A stretch of 64,000 nt of DNA from Diplonema papillatum. Lineage: Eukaryota; Euglenozoa; Diplonemea; Diplonemida; Diplonemidae. How positions within the stretch are numbered: position 1 is the stretch's first letter; every line of letters begins with the position of its first letter. Positions 19,358 to 30,190 of the stretch are shown piece by piece. The stretch is taken from positions 36,285 through 100,284 of the forward strand of contig JAPJBO010000843.1 in the NCBI GenBank assembly GCA_030068145.1. The letters are read 5' to 3'. Made by a program: the position numbers and the translations under genes. The notes below the pieces were generated by a model. That model searched no databases and was not told the DNA's origin. It worked only from the letters and a program-made list of their open reading frames with translations.

Positions 19358-21298
19358 TCACCGCGAAGCGGAAAGCGGCGCCGGGAACCGAGGCAACGAG
19401 GCTCCCCGCGTGTACGGGTCCGCCTGCTGTTCGCCGGACGGCACCCAGCCAGGACACAGGACGATCCTTCTGCGCTCGGCAACACGAAGAGACCGGGACA
19501 AAACGCGATTCGCGGCGTACGAGGAAGAACTCCCCTTCGCCACGGCGCCGACAACCGCCGCGTTGTCGATGCGGCACCGCTGCGCCCCCGGCGCCCAGCA
19601 CAGCCGAACCACACCTTCCGCGAACGCCAACATCTCCTTCAAGTTGATGTGGGCGTCCGCGTCCGGTCCCGCGAACACGCCCTGCCGCCCATCCACGAAC
19701 CGGCCTTCCGCCTCCAGCAGCGCCGCCCACGCCCGCGAGCTGGCGTCCGTCCACAGGACGCTCCCTGTGTCCTCAGGAACGCCGCCCACGACCCACGGGT
19801 TCTCCCGGACGATCTTCCGGAGCGCGCCCAGCTCCCGTCTTGCCGACGGAGGAACGTCGACGACCTCGTCCCACACCGGCGCTGCGGCGTCCACCATGCG
19901 CCCGCCGAGCCTTCCCGCGAACGACAGCAACGCCGCGAAGTGGCAGCGGGGCACTGCCAGGATGTCCGTCGCCCAGACGGCGCCCCCGAAAACTTCGGCG
20001 AACTGTCGGGCCGTCGCTCTGCCGGAAAGCACCGCCGTCATCCCGCTGCCGCCGACCCACCGCTCCGCCCACGCCGGGTCGAGCCTGTGCCGCTGCGTCT
20101 CGGCAGCCAGGTCGAACTCCACACCCACACACACGAACCGCGAGCGAACCTGCCACAGCGCGTCGTCGCCTTCCGCCCGCACTTCGACCCGCGCCGCCTG
20201 CGCCCGCTTCCGAAAAACGGCCACGTTCCGCTCTGCCTCGTCCAGCGTCCCACCCAAGACAAGGAAGTTGTCCACCCAGGCGAGGCCCAGGTCCCGGACC
20301 AGCACGTTCGACGCGCGCTGCGCAATGCACGGCGCCCAAGACCACCCCATGCACAGCACGTTCAACAGCATGTCGCACCCCTTCATACCAATCCCGAAAT
20401 ATCGCGAAATGCTCGCGTCTACTGGGAACTGGTAGAAGTACGACACGCCGTCGCACTGCATGGCGAACCGGTGCCTCTCGACCTCGGCGATGAAGTCGCG
20501 CAGCCGGGGCAGGTCCATGCTGGGCGGCCGGCGCATCGCGTCGTTCAGCGGCCGGGCATCCAGAACGAGACGTGCCGTTCGTCCGTCCTTCTTCGGCGTG
20601 GTAAACGCCTTCATCGCGAATGCCGGCCGCGAACGTGCGTCGCTCGCCACCCCGCACGACCGCAGAGTCGCCCGGTGTCGCTCCATCCCGCGCGACGGCA
20701 CCCGGCACCCGCCTGCGGCGTCCCCAGACACGAACGCCTCCGCAAACGCTACCGGATCCATCAACATCGGCAGCACCTCGCGGAATCGACCGACACCGTC
20801 CATCGCCGCCAACGCCTCCACGTCGATGCGGTTCGACGTTACCCTCGCCAGAGGGAGCCCCGCGTCCGCCCGCCTACCCGGAGCCACTCGACACCCTGGA
20901 AGTGAGGGCGTCGACGAGTAGGTCGAGCTGGACACGTTGTCCGGGGCTTCGTCGTACACCGCCAGCCCGCCCGCGATGCCCTGCAGCCGCCTCTGCAGCC
21001 CTGCAAGACGCGACGCATCCCGACCCACTCCGCCTACACGGCCACCGCGACCGGCCGGCTGCGGGCCCCCAACGGCAAGCACCCACGTCGGCGAGAGCGA
21101 ACGGCGGCCGCACCCGTCCCCGCGGCGCCTTCCCCCGTCCACCCTCGGTCGCTTCCTCACCCAGCGACCAAAGGCCTGCCGCTCGTCGTCCGGCTCGTCC
21201 GCCCGACTGCGGCCGTCCACCCGCACCACGCGCTCCACCGGACGGGTTGTGGGCCCTCCCGTCCATCTCCACCACGCGCGCGTCCATGTCACCGCCAT
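19358..21298 (-). CDS. Reverse transcriptase-RNase H protein, copy 1 (DIRS/YR-like)
   Basis: The first ATG in the long frame gives 646 residues (MAVTW) to TGA. The RT domain has TPKKDGRTARLVLDARPLND, then RFAMQCDGVSYFYQFPV (motif A with its Asp) and LCMGWSWAPCIAQ. The motif C position is WVDNFLVLGG at about residues 341-350, where the second catalytic Asp is replaced by Asn. The RNase H part has VLWTDASSRAWAA, INLKEMLAF, RIDNAAVVGAV and ADPYTRG, keeping D-E-D-D. This layout, with RNase H ending in an ADxxxRG-like box, resembles DIRS/tyrosine-recombinase retroelements, but no recombinase is encoded nearby. It is flanked by direct repeats. The long plus-strand frames here are shadows. Confidence 0.8.
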   Translation of the reverse strand: MAVTWTRAWWRWTGGPTTRPVERVVRVDGRSRADEPDDERQAFGRWVRKRPRVDGGRRRGDGCGRRSLSPTWVLAVGGPQPAGRGGRVGGVGRDASRLAGLQRRLQGIAGGLAVYDEAPDNVSSSTYSSTPSLPGCRVAPGRRADAGLPLARVTSNRIDVEALAAMDGVGRFREVLPMLMDPVAFAEAFVSGDAAGGCRVPSRGMERHRATLRSCGVASDARSRPAFAMKAFTTPKKDGRTARLVLDARPLNDAMRRPPSMDLPRLRDFIAEVERHRFAMQCDGVSYFYQFPVDASISRYFGIGMKGCDMLLNVLCMGWSWAPCIAQRASNVLVRDLGLAWVDNFLVLGGTLDEAERNVAVFRKRAQAARVEVRAEGDDALWQVRSRFVCVGVEFDLAAETQRHRLDPAWAERWVGGSGMTAVLSGRATARQFAEVFGGAVWATDILAVPRCHFAALLSFAGRLGGRMVDAAAPVWDEVVDVPPSARRELGALRKIVRENPWVVGGVPEDTGSVLWTDASSRAWAALLEAEGRFVDGRQGVFAGPDADAHINLKEMLAFAEGVVRLCWAPGAQRCRIDNAAVVGAVAKGSSSSYAANRVLSRSLRVAERRRIVLCPGWVPSGEQQADPYTRGASLPRFPAPLSASR

Positions 21299-21336
21299 TC
21301 CAACCCTACCATTCGGAGTCCCGAGAGCAGTAAGGC

Positions 21337-21417
21337 GGTTGTCACGCCTTAGCAGTCCCAGGGCCTCTCCCCTCCCACCTATATGTGTTCTCGCTGTCAT
21401 CGCTACCGCGCTGACAT

Positions 21418-21479
<62 letters not shown>

Positions 21480-21707
21480 ACATCAAAACAAGTCAAAGGG
21501 TGTGGGCCTCCACCGTCAGGTGGGCCCCCACCGTCAGGTGGGCTAGGCTAGTTCCGGGGTGGCTCCCTGGGAGGGACAGGGACGGGGTTAGTCACGCCTT
21601 AGCAGTCCCAGGGCCTCTCCCCACCCACCTGTATGTGTTCTCGTGGTCACCGCTACCGCGTTGACCTTTCCCGAGAACACATCAAAACAAGTCAAAGGGT
21701 GTGGCAC
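21337..21707. repeat. Repeat block between the two RT genes
   Basis: In order: the 88-bp block (21337), a GA run (21423-21476), ACACATCAAAACAAGTC, the G/C-rich segment with CCACCGTCAGGTGGGC twice, the 88-bp block again (21590), and ACACATCAAAACAAGTC (21677). Confidence 0.85.
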
Positions 21708-23649
21708 GTGACCGCGGGAGCGGAAGTTGCGCCGGGAACCGAGGCAACGAGGTCCCCCGCGTGTACGGGTCCGCCAGCTGTCCGCCGGACGGCACCCAGT
21801 CAGGGCGGAGGACAATCCCTCTGCGCCCGGCAACACGAAGAGACCGGGACAAAACGCGATTCGCGGCGTACGAGGAAGAACTCCCCTTCGCCACGGCGCC
21901 CACAACCGCCGCGTTGTCGATGCGGCACCGCTGCGCCCCCGGCGCCCAGCACAGCCGAACCACACCTTCCGCGAACGCCAACATCTCCTTCAAGTTGATG
22001 TGGGCGTCCGCGTCCGGTCCCGCGAACACGCCCTGCCGCCCGTCCACGAACCGGCCTTCCGCCTCCAGCAGCGCCGCCCACGCCCGCGAGCTGGCGTCCG
22101 TCCACAGGACGCTCCCTGTGTCCTCAGGGACGCCGCCCACGACCCACGGGTTCTCCCGGACGATCTTCCGGAGCGCGCCCAGCTCCCGTCTCGCCGACGG
22201 AGGAACGTCGACGACCTCGTCCCACACCGGCGCTGCGGCACCCACCATGCGACCGCCGAGCCTCCCCGCGAACGACAGCAACGCCGCGAAATGGCAGCGG
22301 GGCACCGCCAGGATGTCCGTCGCCCAGACGGCGCCCCCGAAGACTTCGGCGAACTGACGGGCCGTCGCTCTGCCGGAAAGCACCGCCGTCATCCCGCTGC
22401 CGTCGACCCACCGCTCCGCCCACGCCGGGTCGAGCCTGTGCCGCTGCGTCTCGGCAGCCAGGTCGAACTCCACACCCACACACACGAACCGCGAGCGAAC
22501 CTGCCACAACGCGTCGTCGCCTTCCGCCCGCACTTCGACCCGCGCCGCCTGCGCCCGCTTCCGAAAAACGGCCACGTTCCGCTCTGCCTCGTCCAGCGTC
22601 CCACCCAAGACAAGGAAGTTGTCCACCCAGGCGAGGCCCAGGTCCCGGACCAGCACGTTCGACGCGCGCTGCGCAATGCACGGCGCCCAAGACCACCCCA
22701 TGCACAGCACGTTCAACAGCATGTCGCACCCCTTCATACCAATCCCGAAATATCGCGAAATGCTCGCGTCTACTGGGAACTGGTAGAAGTACGACACGCC
22801 GTCGCACTGCATGGCGAACCGGTGCCTCTCGACCTCGGCGATGAAGTCGCGCAGCCGGGGCAGGTCCATGCTGGGCGGCCGGCGCATCGCGTCGTTCAGC
22901 GGCCGGGCATCCAGAACGAGACGTGCCGTTCGTCCGTCCTTCTTCGGCGTCGTGAAGGCCTTCATGGCGAATGCCGGCCGCGAACGTGCGTCGCTCGCCA
23001 CCCCGCACGACCGCAGAGTCGCCCGGTGTCGCTCCATCCCGCGCGACGGCACCCGGCACCCGCCTGCGGCGTCCCCAGACACGAAAGCCTCCGCAAACGC
23101 TACCGGATCCATCAACATCGGCAGCACCTCGCGGAATCGACCGACACCGTCCATCGCCGCCAACGCCTCCACGTCGATGCGGTTCGACGTTACCCTCGCC
23201 AGAGGGAGCCCCGCGTCCGCCCGCCTACCCGGAGCCACTCGACACCCTGGAAGTGAGGGCGTCGACGAGTAGGTCGAGCTGGACACGTTGTCCGGGGCTT
23301 CGTCGTACACCGCCAGCCCGCCCGCGATGCCCTGCAGCCGCCTCTGCAGCCCTGCAAGACGCGACGCATCCCGACCCACTCCGCCTACACGGCCACCGCG
23401 ACCGGCCGACTGCGGGCCCCCAACGGCAAGCACCCACGTCGGCGAGAGCGAACGGCGGCCGCACCCGTCCCCGCGGCGCTTTCCCCCGTCCACCCTCGGT
23501 CGCTTCCTCACCCAGCGACCAAAGGCCTGCCGCTCGTCGTCCGGCTCGTCCGCCCGACTGCGGCCGTCCACCCGCACCACGCGCTTCACCGGACGGGTTG
23601 TGGGCCCTCCCGTCCATCTCCACCACGCGCGCGTCCATGTCCCCGCCAT
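21682..23649 (-). CDS. Reverse transcriptase-RNase H protein, copy 2
   Basis: A 655-residue protein from ATG (MAGTW), nearly identical to copy 1 and offset by exactly 2,351 bp with no indel across the coding region. The same RT and RNase H motifs are present, including WVDN instead of YxDD. The last 10 or so residues differ because the stop lies further into the repeat block. The two copies are direct tandem duplicates. Both frames being intact suggests either recent duplication or selection on both. Confidence 0.8.
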   Translation of the reverse strand: MAGTWTRAWWRWTGGPTTRPVKRVVRVDGRSRADEPDDERQAFGRWVRKRPRVDGGKRRGDGCGRRSLSPTWVLAVGGPQSAGRGGRVGGVGRDASRLAGLQRRLQGIAGGLAVYDEAPDNVSSSTYSSTPSLPGCRVAPGRRADAGLPLARVTSNRIDVEALAAMDGVGRFREVLPMLMDPVAFAEAFVSGDAAGGCRVPSRGMERHRATLRSCGVASDARSRPAFAMKAFTTPKKDGRTARLVLDARPLNDAMRRPPSMDLPRLRDFIAEVERHRFAMQCDGVSYFYQFPVDASISRYFGIGMKGCDMLLNVLCMGWSWAPCIAQRASNVLVRDLGLAWVDNFLVLGGTLDEAERNVAVFRKRAQAARVEVRAEGDDALWQVRSRFVCVGVEFDLAAETQRHRLDPAWAERWVDGSGMTAVLSGRATARQFAEVFGGAVWATDILAVPRCHFAALLSFAGRLGGRMVGAAAPVWDEVVDVPPSARRELGALRKIVRENPWVVGGVPEDTGSVLWTDASSRAWAALLEAEGRFVDGRQGVFAGPDADAHINLKEMLAFAEGVVRLCWAPGAQRCRIDNAAVVGAVAKGSSSSYAANRVLSRSLRVAGRRGIVLRPDWVPSGGQLADPYTRGTSLPRFPAQLPLPRSRATPFDLF

Positions 23650-23692
23650 TCCAACCCTACCATTCGGAGTCCCGAGAGCAGTAAGGCGGTTA

Positions 23693-23810
23693 GTCACGCC
23701 TTAGCAGTCCCAGGGCCTCTCCCCACCCACCTGTATGTGTTCTCGTGGTCACCGCTGTCGCGTTGACCTTTCCCGAGAGAGAGAGAGAGAGAGTGAGTGA
23801 GAGAGGAGTT
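23693..23810. repeat. 88-bp block and GA run after RT copy 2
   Basis: Fourth copy of the GTCACGCCTTAGCAGTCCCA block followed by a short, interrupted GA run. Confidence 0.85.
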
Positions 23811-24600
23811 TCCGCCTCACTTTAAAGAACTTGAAAAGGCGCTGTCACGAGACGGCTGTAGAGTGAAAGTTGTGCAAGATTCGTAGCGGCGCCGTCATTT
23901 CTGTAGAAATAGTCGTAGTAATCTAGCCGCCGCTATGCACCAAGTGTTCTTTTTCTTGCCTCGTTGGAGTTTCCTGGGGTAAGCTGCCGCAACAAACCTC
24001 GCACGTTCTTCTAAGCTAAACAGGGCTTGTCGCCTATCGTCGTCATCATTTGTCCGCTGGTCCTCCCTCGACCTCCTAAACGCACCGAAGGTGCTCAAAC
24101 GAAGTTTGCTTAATGCTGTCCTCATGGGGTGATTTTTGTTGAGGTAATGATGTGCTTTCAGGCTGCGAAACCGTACACCGCGAGAGTAGGAGAAAGTAGA
24201 AAGGGAAACTAGAGTTTTCGTTGACCGCACTACCCTGAGCCCAAATCCTGGACGTGGTTTCAGGTGGCAAACTTGGCACATGATCATGATCAGAAGGTCC
24301 TACTTGGGCGGTTCAGTTTCCTCACACATTGCATGTGGCCAAAAAATAATGCTACGCATTCGTATAGTGTATGATCCCTCTCGCACTGTGCTGCAGGTCT
24401 TCACTTGACCCCTTAGCTTGACCCCCTAGATGCACCGAAGGTGCTCAAACGACGTTCGATACGAAAAAGACAGAAGGTCTGGTTTGGATGAGGATGGCGA
24501 CAGTGCCGTGAGGAAGTACTGGCTTCCTTGTTCGATGAAACCTGGGATATGCGTGGGTAACTTACTCTAAAGGAAAATGTTGCATTTCCGCCCTGATGCT
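23811..24600. other. Unassigned; short duplicated block
   Basis: GCACCGAAGGTGCTCAAACGA occurs at about 24080 and 24433 with similar flanks. No gene recognised. This stretch should hold the 3' end of MULE 1, but I could not identify its terminus. Confidence 0.4.
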
Positions 24601-24630
24601 GAAGTTGATTCCGAGGTTTGTTTGGTATTT

Positions 24631-26208
24631 CTAGCGCTTCCGAGCTGCCTTAGCGGGCTTTGCGTTTGCTTTCTTGGCAGCGGGCTTTGCGTTGGCTTTG
24701 GCAGCGGGCTTTGTGTTTGCCTTCTTGGCAGCGGGCTTTGCGTTCGCCTTCTTGGCAGCGGGCTTTGCGTTCGCCTTCTTGGCAGCAGGCTTTGCTTTCT
24801 TCTTCTTCGGGATTGATGACGATGTCGAGTTTGACGATGCCGACTGTCTCGAGCGCTTCTTTGCATTACCCTTGGCGCGCTTTTTGCTGTCGCTATCGCA
24901 GTCACTGTCGCTGTGGTCTGTGTCGCTGTGGTCTGTGTTGCTGTGGTCTGTGCTGCTGTGGTCGGTGTCGCTTTGGTCGGGTTGTATTTCCGGGTCCCCC
25001 TCTGTGGGTTGTATTTCCGAGTCCCCCTCTGTCCCCTCTGTGGGTTGTATTTCCGAGTCTCCCTCCGTGGGTTGTATTTCAGAGGCGTGGTCGCTGTCGC
25101 TGTAGTCACTGTCCGTGTCGTCAGAGAAGTCGCTTCCTCGGTCGTTTTCAGGGTTGAGCATGCCGCTTTGCTGTTCTTCACTTGTTCTGGGGTGGAATCC
25201 GGGCAAGACCGGGTGCTTGCACAAGCGTTTCCCCTTGAAGAAGGCACGGTGTCCCCACCTTCCGCATCGCAGGCACTGCTGCGTGCCCTCGTCTGCCCCC
25301 TTCTTCCGCTTCTTTTCTTCCTTTTTAGGCCGGCCGACCGGTCGCGTGTCGCACACTGGCGGCAGTAGTTGTTCCTTGGGCAAGTCGAGTATCACTGGCA
25401 CAATCTCTGGCTGCGGCCCCACGCGATACATCTCCCGCAAATTCTTCAAGGTCATCACTTCGGGGACAAGATCCTTCACAGTAACCTTTGCGGAGAGGGA
25501 TACCGCAGCACATATGTGCTTGCATGGAAGCATTTCCAGCAACGGCTTGCGGCAAGTGCACTTCATGCTCTTCTCGGTCACGTTGATCGTTGCGATGTGG
25601 ACGACATCGCCTACCTTCTTGGTGCCGGATGACACCTCTGCACAGACCTCCTCCTCGTCCACCCTTCCGGGGATTTCTCCAGCTTACCACTTGCCTTCAT
25701 GGTACGCAGGACCGCGTTCGTGACGGACATGACGAACATCCCTTCCTTGCCCTCCAGCTCATGCGCACGCGTTGTCCACCACTCTGCCGAAATCCGCCTC
25801 CACTCGCGGAAGAAGCAGCAGATTCCCAGCGCGCGTGCTTCTAGGAGCTTCCCATTTAAGGACTCCACGGCGTTGCTCGTGTACTCCCCCAAACGTGGGG
25901 ACACTAACTGCTTGTCCGCCCAGGTCACGCCGTGGCACTTCTTGACCACCTTACCAACGAACGGCTTGCCGTACTCCTTACGGAGCACCTCCCGGACTTC
26001 CTGGTACTGCGAGTCTGTCCGAGCTGCCGCGAGGCGAAAAAGAACGTCCGAAATGGAGTCTTTTGACCCTGCCATCGACTCCATGATGTTTTTGGCCAGG
26101 TGCCGGAGGCACTTGGCGAATCGGGGGGCGGCACCCTCGAAGACCTCTTCGACCAGGGTTTCCGTAAGCCCTTTGGACCGATCAGTCATGAATGTCCAAG
26201 TGCTCAGG
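24631..26208 (-). pseudogene. MULE 1 transposase, C-terminal part
   Basis: Minus-strand coding split by one frameshift near 25640. The upstream part has FMTDRSKGLTETLVEEVFE (catalytic-domain DRxKGL block) and FAKCLRHLAKN, then YTSNAVESLNGKLLEARALG (catalytic Glu region). The downstream part has a SWIM zinc finger (MKCTCRKPLLEMLPCKHIC) and a CCHC-like knuckle (CLRCGRWGHR). An Asp/Ser-rich stretch follows, then a tail of repeated AKPAAKKAN units ending at TGA. The gene is interrupted just upstream by a 1.68-kb insertion flanked by GCTCAGG. The frameshift and insertions make it non-functional. Confidence 0.85.
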
Positions 26209-27883
26209 CATAGCTGTCAGCCACAAGATAGCCACTAGTGGCTAATTGGGAGCCACAAAGTAGCCACAAACCTTGTGGCTACCTTTGTGGCTAATTATGC
26301 AAAATTTTGGTACCACGGAAAACCGCGTGGAACTAGCTTTTTCGGCCAGAAAATGCATCTGAAACACAATTTCTGACGATTTTGACAGGTTTTTGAGCCA
26401 GAATCTGGATAAGCTGCTTCGCCCTATCCTCAGCCGCGAGTCAGCGAGAACGTTGGCAACTCTATCAGTAATTTCGTACAACACCGAAGCAATTCAAGGC
26501 TTGAAAAGTTCAGAAAACAACAACAAACTGCCGCATCGTGCCAACACGGTCGCAAAACTAATGCCAATGCCACAATTCTAGTACATTTTGAGTCGGAGAG
26601 TGCACCGGAGGAAGACGAACCCGTCGAAAGCGAAGTTGATAGTTCAGACAGCAGTCAGTACGAACCTGCCAATGCTTCTGTTGACAGGTTTTGGAGCAGG
26701 CAAGGAATCAATTTAGTTCAAAGGGTCTCTTGTCCGCAAACCCGTTCAGTTGCGGGGTTCATAGTCTCCAACTTTTCCTGCCAAAGGACCAAACCACGCA
26801 GTTGGTGACAACCGTGGTCTAAGGTTACTAGTAACGACGACAAAGCACGCTGATATTCTGGGATACGCAGGAGGACAGCAACGACCCAGCAAACGGCAGA
26901 GCATTTCACAATTACGACGGCTCTTCTGCTCGGTGTGCAAGCTACCCCGTCACCAGCGAGTTTGCTTGCTTGCCGGCCGTTGAGCGCAACTACACGGCAG
27001 CAGGCATAGTACAGCAGGAGCACACTGACAGTGTGACTGACTCCCTGTACCCAACAGCTGTTACTGAGTGGCACTGTTACACTTGTTGCAATCAATGTAC
27101 GAAAGAGTTCAAGAAGGAGCCATGAAAAAGTATCCGAGAAAAGTAGCGGGGGCAATCTCTCACACGTCTTGGAAATTCCTCGCGGGCTCCTGTAGCACCC
27201 CAGCCAGGGCACAAGGGAAATGGCTTCTGGTGGCTGACTTTCCGACAATACCGGTCCCAGCCTGCCGGGCAGCACGAGCCGCAGGCCCGCGGCAGGGAGC
27301 TCAAGCTCAGTCACCATCCGCCAGCTCCTGACTATTATCAGACGGCTGACACTTTTCTTTGCAGCTTTCTAGCATCATTCAAATCTGATTGGCTGCGGCG
27401 GTATTGGTTGCCGCTCTCTCCCACTCCTCCTCTGGGGTCATTGAAGAGGCTCGGAGAGCGCCGGTCGCTGGTTGAGAGGCCCTCTCAGAGGGTTTTAGGA
27501 CAGAAATGGTAAGCGCTGTGCAAGTAGAACGGGTCTGTCACTCTCGCTAACCTGAATTATGCACGATTCTGTGTGCATAATGCCTACTACTACTTTAGTA
27601 GCAGTAGAGTTTTAGTAATCCGTTTACCAATGGTACCCCAGGGTGCGCAACCAGGATGCCGAGCCCAGGGTGAAGCAGCTCACCAAAATGCTGGCCCAAA
27701 AACCTGTCAAAATCATCAGAAAATGTTTTTCAGATGCATTTTCTGGCCGAAAAAGCTAGTTCCACGCGGTTTTCCGTGATACCAAAATTTTGCATAATTA
27801 GCCACAAAGGTAGCCACAAGGTTTGTGGCTACTTTGTGGCTAAATGGGGCCACAATGTGGCAACCTTGTGGCTGACAGCTATG
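26209..27883 (-). mobile_element. 1.68-kb non-autonomous hAT-like element, copy A
   Basis: Terminal inverted repeats CATAGCTGTCAGCCACAAG at both ends; 1,675 bp. The target duplication is 7 bp, GCTCAGG (26202-26208 and 27884-27890). Subterminal regions hold several GCCACAA/TTGTGGC words on both strands. There is no transposase, and the interior includes the shared core module (about 27091-27696, reversed). It is inserted in the MULE 1 coding region just before DRSKGL. Copies B and C lie in the opposite orientation. Confidence 0.92.
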
Positions 27884-28436
27884 GCTCAGGTCGCCGTAGG
27901 TGGCCTTGATCAGCGTCAGGAAGTACTTCCATGACTCTGAATTTTCGGACCCAACAACGGCCACACACAACGGAACGATGTTCCGGTGGGCGTCCTTGCA
28001 GCAGGCCACTAAGGCCACACCCCCGAAACCACCATGCAGCGCGCCCGGCAAGAGCCCTCTTTGAGCTGGCGAGGGCCAGGAAGGCGCACTTGAAGTGCAC
28101 CGGTTCGCTGTCGTTGTCTGGGGGACCAGGGGTTACACTCCACACGCTCCCCGGGTTTGCGTCTGCAATGGCACGCAAATAGGGCCGCACAAGCCCGTAT
28201 TCGCGGGCGAATTCTTCCATTTCCACCGGCTGCGCCTTCTGCTGCAGGCGCTGCACTGCAGTATACGAGAGCGACGTCTCGTGGTCTGCCTGCAGTGTCT
28301 TTCGGGCAGAGGCTACCCCATGTGAGGTGCTAAGCAATGATGTGTGTTGCTTCCAAACGGCCCCCGTTACCCCGCGTGTCACACGCCACTTCTCCTCTGG
28401 AAGGCACGTGTGATTGCCTACGCTCACTACCTTGAC
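27884..28436 (-). pseudogene. MULE 1 transposase, N-terminal catalytic part
   Basis: The minus-strand frame begins after insertion B: HTCLPEEKWRVTRGVTGAVW, then KCAFLALASSKRAL. After a frameshift near 28050 it continues GALHGGFGGVALVACCKDAH and VPLCVAVVGSENSESWKYFL, which corresponds to the first part of the MULE DDE domain. It joins in frame to 26208 once insertion A and one copy of its 7-bp duplication are removed. The expected DGTF motif region is degraded. Confidence 0.8.
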
Positions 28437-30113
28437 CATAGCTGTCAGCCACAAGGTTGCCACATTGTGGCCCCATTTAGCCACAAAGTAGCCACAAACC
28501 TTGTGGCTACCGTTGTGGCTAATTATGCAAAATTTTGGTATCACGGAAACCCGCGTGGAACTAGCTTTTTCGGCCAGAAAATGCATCTGAAACACATTTT
28601 CTGATGATTTTGACAGGTTTTTGGGCCAGCATTTTGGTGAGCTGCTTCACCCTGGGCTCGGCATCCTGGTTGCGCACCCTGGGGTACCATTGGTAAACGG
28701 TTTACTAAAACTCTACTGCTACTAAAGTAGTAGTAGGCATTATGCACACAGAATCGTGCATAATTCAGGTTAGCGAGAGTGACAGACCCGTTCTACTTGC
28801 ACAGCGCTTACCATTTTTGTCCTAAAACCCTCTGTGAGGGCCTCAACCAGCGACCGGCGCTCTCCGAGCCTCTTCAATGACCCCAGAGGAGGAGTGGGAG
28901 AGAGCGGCAACCAATACCGCCGCAGCAATCAGATTTGAATGATGCTAGAAAGCTGCAAAGAAAAGTGTCAGCCGTCTGATAATAGTCAGGAGCTGGCGGA
29001 TGGTGACTGAGCTTGAGCTCCCTGCCGCGGGCCTGCGGCCGTGCTGCCCGGCAGGCTGGGACCGGTATTGTCGGCAAGTCAGCCACCAGAAGCCATTTCC
29101 CTTGTGCCCTGGCTGGAATTTCCAAGACGTGTGAGAGATTGCCCCCGCTACTTTTCTCGGATACTTTTTCATGGCTCCTTCTTGAACTCTTTCGGACATT
29201 GATTGCAACAAGTGTAACAGTGCCACTCAGTAACAGCTGTTGGGTACAGGGAGTCAGTCACACTGTCAGTGTGCTCCTGCTGTACTATGCCTGCTGCCGT
29301 GTAGTTGCGCTCAACGGCCGCGCACTGCGCACTTTGCAAGCAAGCAAGCAAACTCGCTGGTGACGGGGTAGCTTGCACACCGAGCAGAAGAGCTGTCGTA
29401 ATTGTGAAATGCTCTGCCGTTTGCTGGGTCGTTGCTGTCCTCCTGCGTATCCCAGAATATCAGCGTGCTTTGTCGTCGTTACTAGTAACCTTAGACCACG
29501 GTTGTCACCACCTGCGTGGTTTGGTCCTTTGGCAGGAAAAGTTGGAGACTATGAACCCCGCAACTGAACGGGTTTGCGGACAAGAGACCCTTTGAACTAA
29601 ATCGATTCCTTGCCTGCTCCGAAACCTGTCAACAGAAGCATTGGCAGGTTCGTACTGACTGCTGTCTGAACTATCAACTTCGCTTTCGACGGGTTCGTCT
29701 TCCTCCGGTGCACTCTCCGACTCAAAATGTACTAGAATTATGGCATTAGCATTAGTTTTGCGACCGTGTTGGCACGATGCGGCAGTTTGTTGTTGTTTTC
29801 TGAACTTTTCAAGCCTTGAATTGCTTCGGTGTTGTACGAAATTACGGATAGAGTTGCCAACGTTGCCGCTGACTCGCGGCTGAGGATACCGAGGCCAGGG
29901 CGAAGCAGCTTATCCAAATTCTGGCTCAAAAACCTGTCAAAATCGTCAGAAATTGTGTTTCAGATGCATTTCATGGCCGAAAAAGCTAGTTTCACGTGGT
30001 TTTCCTGGGTACCAAAATTTTGCATAATTAGCCACAAAGGTAGCCACAAGGTTTGTGGCTACTTTGTGGCTCCCAATTAGCCACTAGTGGCTATCTTGTG
30101 GCTGACAGCTATG
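28437..30113 (+). mobile_element. 1.68-kb non-autonomous hAT-like element, copy B
   Basis: 1,677 bp with the same CATAGCTGTCAGCCACAAG inverted ends. The target duplication is CCTTGAC (28430-28436 and 30114-30120). Inserted in the N-terminal region of MULE 1. Core module at about 28625-29229. Near-identical to copy A in reverse. Confidence 0.92.
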
Positions 30114-30190
30114 CCTTGACCTGGTGCCCAGCCTCAATAGACTCTTTCTTCGCCATAACTGTCCAGCTGCACGCCGCATCACAACACCTC
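30114..30190 (-). pseudogene. MULE 1 transposase, N-terminal remnant
   Basis: The minus strand reads CCDAACSWTVMAKKESIEAG and then joins HTCLPEEKW across insertion B. This is the typical Cys-Trp ... His-Cys zinc-binding start of MULE transposases. Upstream the frame runs straight into the 13-bp array, so the true N-terminus is lost. Confidence 0.75.

Noticed and set aside
19649..20905. Long plus-strand frames opposite the RT genes (418 and 509 codons)
   Set aside because: Arg/Pro-rich shadows of a very GC-rich minus-strand coding sequence. RT and RNase H motifs are on minus only.
26209..27883. A transposase inside the 1.68-kb elements
   Set aside because: No frame in any of the three copies shows transposase motifs; the longest frames differ between copies.
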